Shown here piece by piece: positions 1-5,305 of a DNA stretch of 7,229 bases (the first letter of the stretch is position 1; each line of letters begins with the position of its first letter). Under the pieces are notes generated by a model that saw only the letters and a program-made list of their open reading frames with translations, was not told where the DNA came from and made no database searches. The translations under genes were made by a program, and so were the position numbers. Source of the stretch: Ghiorsea sp. (GTDB lineage: Bacteria; Pseudomonadota; Zetaproteobacteria; Mariprofundales; Mariprofundaceae); assembly GCA_021772875.1 (NCBI GenBank), contig JAJFLD010000031.1:1-7229 (forward strand). The letters run 5' to 3'.

Positions 1-295
1 CAATAGAATTATAAACATCCATCCTTCTTTGCTTCCTGCTTTTGTGGGAGGTGATGCTGTGGGTGATGCGCTCAAACATGGGGTTAAGGTCGCTGGTTGT
101 ACCGTTCATTTGGTCACTGAAGCCTTGGATAGTGGGCCAATTCTTGCCCAAGCTTGTGTGCCAGTGTTGGAGGATGATGATTGGTCTTCTTTGCATCAGC
201 GCATTCAAATTGCAGAATATCAATTGTATCCGCAAACCATTCATCGTGTCGTGACTTCTGGATTCAGAATGGATGGAAGGTGTGTCAGGTGGTGA
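1..295 (+). CDS. purN: Phosphoribosylglycinamide formyltransferase, C-terminal part (partial)
   Basis: This is the C-terminal end of the 10-formyltetrahydrofolate-dependent GAR transformylase, which formylates glycinamide ribonucleotide in purine synthesis in the cytoplasm. The reading frame is open from base 2 (first full codon AAT) and ends at TGA 293-295, so the gene starts before the window. The first visible residues include the NIHPSLLPAF motif, whose Asn and His match the catalytic pair known in E. coli PurN (Asn106, His108). Next come GVKVAGCTVHLVTEALDSGPI, where the Asp of DSGPI matches catalytic Asp144, and the family's C-terminal AEYQLYPQTIHRVV helix. The loop that is often PGLHAH or PGAHA in the family reads VGGDAVGDA here, a tolerable variant. 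The next gene starts 84 bases downstream on the same strand with no clear terminator between, so read-through is possible. Confidence 0.95.
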   Translation, partial: NRIINIHPSLLPAFVGGDAVGDALKHGVKVAGCTVHLVTEALDSGPILAQACVPVLEDDDWSSLHQRIQIAEYQLYPQTIHRVVTSGFRMDGRCVRW

Positions 296-379
296 CAATT
301 ATCACGAAAGGCTTTTAAAAGAAAGATATTTTGATTATGGTCGCACAAGATAAAAAGGGAAAACTAGGGGTGAGTGTTC
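296..379 (+). other. Gap between purN and the first paralog
   Basis: The 84-base gap holds a 10-base AT-rich palindrome, CTTTTAAAAG (312-321), with no T-run after it, so it is not a good terminator. A Shine-Dalgarno-like AGGGG lies at 366-370. I found no -10/-35 pair that I trust. A 16-codon reading frame (ATG 337 to TAA 387) overlaps the next start, but nothing supports it as a gene. Confidence 0.4.
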
Positions 380-889
380 ATGTATAAGTTTTTTTTATGT
401 TTTTTGATTGTGTTGGTGCCAAGTTTAAGTGTTGCAGGTGGTGCTAGGAATGTGAATTTTGCCGCGTTTCAGAAGGTGGACAAAAATTTTGAGTTTGATG
501 TGTTGGTCGAAGGAAAATTCAGTGATTTTATTGTTGCCATGAAGGGTTCACAAATCCTAGCGCTTGCCCATACCGCAGATGCTATTGATGGTGATATCAT
601 CACCATGCAAACCAGTGTATTGCGAGATGAAGCAGGCAATTTGGGCGATTATGGACTCGATTGCCAATTAAGTTTTAAAGATGAAAGTGTGGCAAACAAT
701 ACTTCGTATTTACTGGGTGGTTTGTGTAAAATTATCCAAGTGGGCAGGGGTAAAAACTTAAGAGAAACACTCATTATCCCTCATATCAATATTCCTGATA
801 CATCACAAGGGTTTGAAGGCTGGTTTATGCTGGATGAGGATGAAAAAAGCGGCATTGCTTTTTATGCCAATGTAAGTTTGCCTCATTAG
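380..889 (+). CDS. Exported protein of unknown family, tandem paralog A
   Basis: I do not recognise this family. The product is 169 residues from ATG 380. That start is preferred over GTG 374 because AGGGG at 366-370 lies 9 bases before the ATG but only 3 before the GTG. Residues 1-19 form a short Sec-type signal peptide (Lys3, hydrophobic core, SLSVA then GG), with likely cleavage after Ala19 and no lipobox Cys. The mature part is about 150 residues, looks beta-rich, and has two cysteines (95 and 116) that could form a periplasmic disulfide. Recognisable stretches are AAFQKVDK, EGKFSDFI, ILALAHTADAIDGDIITMQT, DCQLSFKDES, GGLCKIIQVGRGKNLRE and GFEGWFMLDED. The neighbouring gene encodes a close paralog with about 81% identity over the last 146 residues. 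Location (periplasm or secreted) is inferred from the signal peptide; function is unknown. Confidence 0.85.
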   Translation: MYKFFLCFLIVLVPSLSVAGGARNVNFAAFQKVDKNFEFDVLVEGKFSDFIVAMKGSQILALAHTADAIDGDIITMQTSVLRDEAGNLGDYGLDCQLSFKDESVANNTSYLLGGLCKIIQVGRGKNLRETLIIPHINIPDTSQGFEGWFMLDEDEKSGIAFYANVSLPH

Positions 890-1018
890 TTTTATCGTTT
901 CATCATCAAATAATTTTGATGTATTGTGTTGAAGCAGTGCGTTTAATCTTACCATTTTTATGGTATGAATCGTTTTAACAAGTTGTATAAAAAATACGAA
1001 AATCGAGGAGTGGGGTGC
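890..1018 (+). other. Gap between the paralogs, with two perfect inverted repeats
   Basis: The 129-base gap contains CATCAAA-taat-TTTGATG (904-921; 7-bp stem, 4-base loop) and TACCAT-tttt-ATGGTA (950-965; 6-bp stem, 4-base loop). Neither is followed by a T-run, so neither is a standard intrinsic terminator; they may be RNA hairpins or protein-binding sites. TTTAAT at 942-947 and TATAAA at 986-991 resemble -10 elements, but neither has a -35 box at good spacing. GAGGAG at 1005-1010 is the likely ribosome binding site for the next gene. Confidence 0.45.
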
Positions 1019-1525
1019 GTGTTTAAAAGTTTATTATTGTTGTTGGTGCTGGTGCCAAGTTTAAGTTTTGCAGGAGAAAGCCGAAATGTGAATTTTGCGG
1101 CGTTTCAAAAAGTAGATAAGAGCTTTGAGTATGAGCCTATTGTTGAAGGTAAGTTTAGTGATTTTATTACAGCCATGAAAGGGGCGCAAATCCTAGCACT
1201 TGCACATACCGCAGATGCTATTGATGGTGATATCATCACCATGCAAACAAGCGTGTTGCGTGATGAATCAGGTAGTTTGGGCGATTTTGGTATTGATTGC
1301 CAATTAAGTTTTAAAGATGAAAGCGTAGGCACTGATATGTCATTTTTATTGGGCGGGCTGTGTAAAATTATCCAAGTGGGTAGGGGAAAAAACTTAAGAG
1401 AATCTATGCTCATTCCCCACACCAATATCCCCGATACATCACAAGGTTTTGAAGGTTGGTTTATGTTGGATGAAGATGATGCTACAGGCATTGCAGTGTA
1501 TGCCAATGTGAGCGTGATGGACTAA
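1019..1525 (+). CDS. Exported protein of unknown family, tandem paralog B
   Basis: This is the second copy of the unrecognised family; GTG 1019 gives 168 residues. An in-frame ATG at 965 would add 18 residues (MNRFNKLYKKYENRGVGC) before the signal peptide. GTG 1019 is preferred because GAGGAG at 1005-1010 sits 8 bases before it, the resulting N-terminus aligns with paralog A, and the ATG overlaps an inverted repeat. Residues 1-18 are a signal peptide with a poly-Leu core ending SLSFA before GE. The mature protein matches paralog A at 119 of 146 positions by my hand alignment, and keeps both cysteines (94 and 115). Differences cluster near the mature N-terminus (EYEPIV versus EFDVLV), at GTDM versus ANNT, and at the last residues. 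The gene is followed by a strong terminator and converges with mnmE. Function is unknown. Confidence 0.85.
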   Translation: MFKSLLLLLVLVPSLSFAGESRNVNFAAFQKVDKSFEYEPIVEGKFSDFITAMKGAQILALAHTADAIDGDIITMQTSVLRDESGSLGDFGIDCQLSFKDESVGTDMSFLLGGLCKIIQVGRGKNLRESMLIPHTNIPDTSQGFEGWFMLDEDDATGIAVYANVSVMD

Positions 1526-1534
1526 TACAAGTAT

Positions 1535-1568
1535 AGGGCTTTAAGCATGAGATGTTTAAAACCCTTTT
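1535..1568 (+). terminator. Intrinsic terminator after the paralog pair
   Basis: AGGG (1535-1538) pairs with CCCT (1562-1565). After one C-A mismatch, TTTAAGCA (1540-1547) pairs with TGTTTAAA (1553-1560) with one G-T wobble, leaving the 5-base loop TGAGA. A TTTT run (1565-1568) follows on the plus strand. It starts 9 bases after the stop of paralog B. On the minus strand the same hairpin follows mnmE directly, but there the 3' flank is TATACTTG with no T-run, so termination of mnmE by it is less certain. Confidence 0.75.
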
Positions 1569-1571
1569 ACT

Positions 1572-2903
1572 TTACTTGCCGATACAAAACTCTGAAAACA
1601 CACGATCGAGGATGAATTCAACATCTCCGATACCAAGAATTTCACCCAAAGAAGACCATGCTCTTCGCCATTCCATAGCTGTTAAATCAATCATGTCTTC
1701 TTGACCCAGCATGCTTAGACCAGCTTCAATAGCAGCCAAAGATGTTGTTAAGGCTGTGCGATGTCGCGCAGATGTGACCATGGCTCCTTCATCGGCCAAA
1801 TCAAAAGCACCAAGTTGTTCGCTCATATGCTTGATAAGATGTGTGAGCCCTTTTTCTTCTTTGATGGATACAGGCAAATAACCGTTGAGGGTTAGTGGAG
1901 CATCCACCTTGTCCATCTTATTCATGACTTTGAGCTGACAGTTTAAATCTTTGAAATGCGTTGCTGGATTCCACGTTTCTGGGCGGGAGGCATCGGCAAC
2001 AAATACAACCAAATCTGCTGTTTGGGCGGCATCTTTGGCTCGGCGCACACCTTCTTGCTCTACGATGTTGTCCGTGGTGCGTAAACCTGCGGTATCTGTC
2101 AAACGCACAGGAATGCCATTGATTTCAAAGTCAACGTCAAGCGTATCACGCGTAGTGCCTGCAATGTCAGTGACAATGGCTCTGTCGCGGCCAGATAAGG
2201 CATTGAGTAAGCTTGATTTGCCTACATTGGGTTCGCCTATGATGGCGATGGTTGCACCTTCAAATAATCGTTCACCCAGCTTACTATTGAGTTGCTGTTT
2301 TATAGGTTTAATCAGTTCGTTTTCAACACGGGTTTGCAGTTGGCTATAAAATAAATCGGGCACTTCATCTTCAGGAAAATCTAAACATGCTTCAACATGG
2401 GCAACGATAGATGTTAAATCATCCATATATTGTGAAATGCGACGACCAAAGGCACCATCGAGTTGTTTTTGGGCTTGTTTGGCGGCTCTGAGCGTTGCTG
2501 CATCAATACATGCAACCACTGCTTCAGCTTGAGATAAATCCATTTTGCCATGTTCAACGGCGCGGCGAGTGAATTCACCCGGTTCTGCTGCGCGGCAGCC
2601 TAATGCTAGGGTGCGCTCGAATAAAACGCGTAATAAGACAGGGCTACCGTGTCCTTGAAGCTCAATAGTGTCTTCACCAGTATAAGACTTTGAACCAGCG
2701 AAATAAATGGTTAAACCATGATCGATGGTTTCCCCATTGGCATCATACCAGTGGTGAAAGTGGGTTTGGCGAGGAATGAATGGTTCAGCTCGTTTGCAAA
2801 GCTTGAGTGCGACAGCAGCTGCTTGTGGCCCAGACAAACGGATAATGCCAATGCCACCCCTGCCTTGTGGGGTGGCAATTGCAGATATGGTATCAGTCAA
2901 CAT
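1572..2903 (-). CDS. mnmE: tRNA uridine-5-carboxymethylaminomethyl synthesis GTPase MnmE
   Basis: MnmE (TrmE), with MnmG, adds the aminomethyl or carboxymethylaminomethyl group at C5 of wobble U34 in certain tRNAs. The 443-residue length is near the usual 450. The N-terminal tetrahydrofolate-binding domain (about 1-117) begins DTISAIATPQGRGGIGIIRLSG and contains TGEDTIELQGHG and EPGEFTRRA. A helical domain follows, split by a Ras-like G domain with G1 GEPNVGKS (223-230), G2 DIAGTTRD (246-253), G3 DTAG (270-273) and G4 NKMD (328-331). The protein ends in FCIGK (439-443), whose Cys is the conserved C-terminal one. ATG 2903 overlaps the end of yidC by 11 bases with only a weak GGTGAT upstream, which suggests translational coupling. 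It is the last gene of the rpmH operon. Confidence 0.98.
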   Translation of the reverse strand: MLTDTISAIATPQGRGGIGIIRLSGPQAAAVALKLCKRAEPFIPRQTHFHHWYDANGETIDHGLTIYFAGSKSYTGEDTIELQGHGSPVLLRVLFERTLALGCRAAEPGEFTRRAVEHGKMDLSQAEAVVACIDAATLRAAKQAQKQLDGAFGRRISQYMDDLTSIVAHVEACLDFPEDEVPDLFYSQLQTRVENELIKPIKQQLNSKLGERLFEGATIAIIGEPNVGKSSLLNALSGRDRAIVTDIAGTTRDTLDVDFEINGIPVRLTDTAGLRTTDNIVEQEGVRRAKDAAQTADLVVFVADASRPETWNPATHFKDLNCQLKVMNKMDKVDAPLTLNGYLPVSIKEEKGLTHLIKHMSEQLGAFDLADEGAMVTSARHRTALTTSLAAIEAGLSMLGQEDMIDLTAMEWRRAWSSLGEILGIGDVEFILDRVFSEFCIGK

Positions 2904-4485
2904 TCATGCTTTTCATCACCAACCGCTGTTGGATGATAGAAAGAACATTGTTCACAACCCAGTAAAGCACAAGCCCAGCTGGGAAGAAAAGGAATAATGC
3001 AGTCATGACTAAGGGCAAAAATTTCATCATTTTTGCTTGCATAGGATCTGTAGGCGCGGGGTTGAGTTGCATTTGAATATACATTGATATGCCCATTAAA
3101 ATAGGTAAGACAAAGTAAGGGTCTTGTACCGACATATCATGAATCCAACCATAAAAGGGCGCTTGACGTAGCTCGATGGAAATCAATATCACTTTATAGA
3201 GTGCAAAGAAAATAGGCATTTGCATCAGAATAGGTAAACAACCACCAAGCGGATTAACCTTGTTCTTTTTGTACAGGCTCATCACTTCTTGACCCATTTT
3301 GGCGCGGTCATCGCCATAACGCTCTTTCAAGCGAGCCATCTCAGGCTGTAGCTTGCGCATAGATGCCATTGAGCGATAGCCACTTTGGGTGGGAATAAAA
3401 AGAATGATTTTAAGTGCAATCACCATCAAAATAATAATCACACCATAGTTAGGCACATATTGATGTATCCAAAGCATAATATCATGCATGGGTTCGGCAA
3501 TCACAGTAAACCAACCGAAATCAACACTACGCTCAAGGCCAACACCAGCCTTCTTCAGCAGCAAGACACTTTTAGGACCAAGGAACATATTATCATTAAA
3601 GACCATGTCACCTTGTTCAACAAAACCATCGTTAATCATGCCAGATTGATATGAACGACCATCACCTTTGAAGTAATAACGGTAGTTTTCATCTTGATTG
3701 GTGCCATAAATAGCAGAGATGAAATAACGGGTCATCATGCCTGTCCAGCCGCCGACAGATGCCATTTTTTGTGTGCCTGAGCTGTCTAAGTCATCATAAT
3801 TAACTTCGGTAAGTTTGTTGTCGAATAAACCAATAGGGCCATTGTGTTCATTGTAGTTTTCAGTTGCAGGCGCAATAGGATTTTTTTCTACCACCTGACG
3901 ATACAATTTAAGCCCTGCACCACCTTTGATGCGGTCTTTGGCATTGATGATGTAAGAGCCTTTTTCTAGCGTGTAAGTACGTTGCCAGACATAACCATCA
4001 CTTAAGCCACCTTCAAATGTAGCAACAGTTTGGCTGTCTGTTTGATCAAGTGAGGTAAGATGAAAAGGTTTAACAAGTTTTTGCCCGAGTACGCCACTGT
4101 TGATATAAGACTCATGGTTATCACCACGGGTTAAAATTTTAATGTTTTCTGGGTTGTCCAAGGTTTCTTGGTATTTCAGTAATGTTGCATCTGTTAACCA
4201 GCCTTTGGCATTGATGGTTAATGATAAAACATCGTTGCCAAATGTTTGGATGGTGTGATTGGCAAAAGTTTCTTTAGCTGCGCTTTTAACTTCTGTTGCC
4301 GAAGCGGGCTCATCTAGGGCTACGATATCGGCAGCAGTTGGCGAGAGCGTTGCGTCAGGTTGATGTTCAGTGTTGCTTTGTGTGCTCGCTTGCGGTGCTA
4401 CGGGTTGTTGTGGAAATAACCAGCTCCAGCCCATCAATACAGCCATTGAGAGTGCAAAAGCTAAAATTAGATTTTTGGATTCCAT
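2893..4485 (-). CDS. yidC: Membrane protein insertase YidC
   Basis: YidC inserts and folds inner-membrane proteins, alone or with SecYEG. At 530 residues it is the long proteobacterial form (E. coli 548). Residues about 5-24 form the first membrane segment. Residues about 26-335 are the periplasmic domain, opening with a Pro/Gln/Ser/Thr-rich linker. The conserved insertase core follows, with segments near 347-365, 413-433, 456-472, 488-504 and 505-520. Diagnostic stretches are YRSMASMRKLQPEMARLKERYGDD in the cytoplasmic hairpin (split here only for reading: YRSMASMRKLQP at 370-381), VNPLGGCLPILMQMPIFFALY (410-430), ELRQAPF and FPAGLVLYW. By hand alignment Lys359 takes the place of the groove Arg (Arg366 in E. 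coli), keeping the positive charge. The C-terminus stops soon after the last segment, without the basic tail of E. coli. AGGA at 4496-4493 lies 7 bases before the ATG. Confidence 0.98.
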   Translation of the reverse strand: MESKNLILAFALSMAVLMGWSWLFPQQPVAPQASTQSNTEHQPDATLSPTAADIVALDEPASATEVKSAAKETFANHTIQTFGNDVLSLTINAKGWLTDATLLKYQETLDNPENIKILTRGDNHESYINSGVLGQKLVKPFHLTSLDQTDSQTVATFEGGLSDGYVWQRTYTLEKGSYIINAKDRIKGGAGLKLYRQVVEKNPIAPATENYNEHNGPIGLFDNKLTEVNYDDLDSSGTQKMASVGGWTGMMTRYFISAIYGTNQDENYRYYFKGDGRSYQSGMINDGFVEQGDMVFNDNMFLGPKSVLLLKKAGVGLERSVDFGWFTVIAEPMHDIMLWIHQYVPNYGVIIILMVIALKIILFIPTQSGYRSMASMRKLQPEMARLKERYGDDRAKMGQEVMSLYKKNKVNPLGGCLPILMQMPIFFALYKVILISIELRQAPFYGWIHDMSVQDPYFVLPILMGISMYIQMQLNPAPTDPMQAKMMKFLPLVMTALFLFFPAGLVLYWVVNNVLSIIQQRLVMKSMNVD

Positions 4486-4527
4486 GCGATTATTCCTGTG
4501 TTTTTAAAGTGTTCAAAAAAGTCACTG

Positions 4528-4740
4528 CTAGGGCAGCGGGTCGTAACCATGACATGATGAAAAAGGATGGCAACGGAGAATACGTTTTAAGGCCAAGTAG
4601 CCGCCTTTCCATGCGCCATAAGTTTGTAGTGCTTCGATGGCGTATTCCGAACATGTGGGCATAAAACGGCAGCGAGCGGGCAAAAGCGGCGATATGAAAT
4701 AACGGTAGAACTTCACCAAACCAATCAAAAGGACACGCAT
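4528..4740 (-). CDS. yidD: Membrane protein insertion efficiency factor YidD
   Basis: YidD is a small protein bound to the inner face of the cytoplasmic membrane that assists YidC-dependent insertion. The product is 70 residues, a usual length for the family. An amphipathic N-terminus (VLLIGLVKFYRYFISPLL) leads into the family signature CRFMPTCSEYAIEAL, then GAWKGGYLALKRILRCHPF and the C-terminal CHGYDPLP. All four conserved cysteines are present. ATG 4738-4740 is 5 bases after the rnpA stop, so the two are very probably co-translated. yidC begins 42 bases downstream. A longer reading frame in another frame across the same bases (4777-4490) has no family features and is disregarded. Confidence 0.96.
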   Translation of the reverse strand: MRVLLIGLVKFYRYFISPLLPARCRFMPTCSEYAIEALQTYGAWKGGYLALKRILRCHPFSSCHGYDPLP

Positions 4741-4745
4741 GATTT

Positions 4746-5090
4746 TTAAATGTTACAACGCTTGGAAAGGGTATCAAAACAAGTGGCCATCAAGTGTTCA
4801 GTAATGTTTTCAGCTTTGAGCTGTGGTGAAGGGATAGCAAGAATATCCATTTTGTATTCACGAATATCATGTTGGCGAAAAGCACTGCGTAAACATCGTT
4901 TTAAGCGGTTGCGCTGCACGGCATTGCCATACTTACCAGAAACAGCAAGCCCCAAGCGAGCATGGTTGCAATCGTTTGGGGCTATCACTAAATTCAATCC
5001 TGCTACTTTGAAGCGTTTGCCTTGTTTCATGCGTGCAAAATCAGCTTTAGATACTAAGCGATAGGCACGAGGAAAATCTATCTTATGCAG
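4746..5090 (-). CDS. rnpA: Ribonuclease P protein component (start codon uncertain)
   Basis: RnpA is the protein subunit of RNase P, which trims the 5' leader of pre-tRNAs together with the RNA subunit. The family features are an N-terminal FPRAYRLVSKADF, the central LGLAVSGKYGNAVQ, and the RNR motif region RNRLKRCLRSAFR. The stop is TAA 4748-4746. The start is a problem. The reading frame is open from a TGA at the rpmH start, but between GTG 5141 and the internal ATG of FARMKQG there is no ATG, GTG or TTG. I give CTG 5090 (114 residues, MHKIDFPRAYRL), which overlaps the rpmH stop region by 8 bases. ATA 5081, one base after that stop, would give 111 residues. GTG 5141 or 5171, inside rpmH in another frame, would give 131 or 141. 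No good Shine-Dalgarno precedes any of them. The gene identity is firm; the 5' end is not. Confidence 0.9.
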   Translation of the reverse strand: MHKIDFPRAYRLVSKADFARMKQGKRFKVAGLNLVIAPNDCNHARLGLAVSGKYGNAVQRNRLKRCLRSAFRQHDIREYKMDILAIPSPQLKAENITEHLMATCFDTLSKRCNI

Positions 5091-5217
5091 ATAAACGCTT
5101 GCGGCCTTTAGCGCGACGACGATTAATGACTGCGCGACCACCACGAGTTGCCATGCGTGCACGGAAACCACAAGTGCGAGCGCGACGGATACGACTTGGT
5201 TTGTATGTAAAACTCAT
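5083..5217 (-). CDS. rpmH: 50S ribosomal protein L34
   Basis: L34 is a small basic protein of the large ribosomal subunit. ATG 5217 to TAA 5083 gives 44 residues, beginning MSFTYKPSRIRRART and containing GFRARMATRGGRAVINRRR and GRKRLSA, which is clearly L34. AGGAG at 5228-5224 lies 6 bases before the ATG, an ideal ribosome binding site. Residue 16 is Cys (ARTCGF), where the family usually has His (ARTHGF or similar). It is the first gene of the rpmH-rnpA-yidD-yidC-mnmE block, with its own promoter just upstream, and its end overlaps the likely start of rnpA. Confidence 0.97.
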   Translation of the reverse strand: MSFTYKPSRIRRARTCGFRARMATRGGRAVINRRRAKGRKRLSA

Positions 5218-5251
5218 TTGAAACTCCTACTCATTCGGAAAAAGGATGCGC

Positions 5252-5279
5252 ATCATAATCGGCATATGGCTAGTGTCAA
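5252..5279 (-). promoter_or_regulatory. Sigma70-type promoter of the rpmH operon
   Basis: On the minus strand a perfect -35 box TTGACA (5279-5274) is followed after 16 bases by TATGAT (5257-5252), 5 of 6 matches to TATAAT. Transcription would start near 5245, leaving a leader of under 30 bases before rpmH with the AGGAG site inside it. It lies in the 88-base gap after sdaA, which fits an independently and strongly transcribed ribosomal-protein operon. Confidence 0.75.
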
Positions 5280-5305
5280 TCATTGTGGCAAGCATGGGCA
5301 CTTGC

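Noticed and set aside
337..387. 16-codon reading frame before paralog A, a possible leader peptide
   Set aside because: No ribosome binding site, no counterpart before paralog B as a separate peptide, and nothing in its sequence suggests regulation.
729..737. TTATCCAAG, resembling a DnaA box, also present in paralog B near 1368
   Set aside because: It matches only 7 of 9 positions, encodes the conserved KIIQVG stretch in both paralogs, and is not part of a cluster.
1105..1506. 133-codon minus-strand reading frame opposite paralog B
   Set aside because: It is antisense to a gene with clear protein-level conservation to its paralog, and has no recognisable family features.
1951..2349. 132-codon plus-strand reading frame inside mnmE
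   Set aside because: It is a Ser/Thr-rich shadow of the MnmE G domain on the opposite strand; no ribosome binding site or family similarity.
4490..4777. 95-codon minus-strand frame overlapping yidD and the rnpA end
   Set aside because: The same bases encode yidD in another frame with all its signature motifs; this frame has none.
5288..5305. GCAAG/CTTGC inverted repeat just after sdaA as a terminator
   Set aside because: The stem is only 5 bp with an 8-base loop, and no T-run follows on the minus strand.
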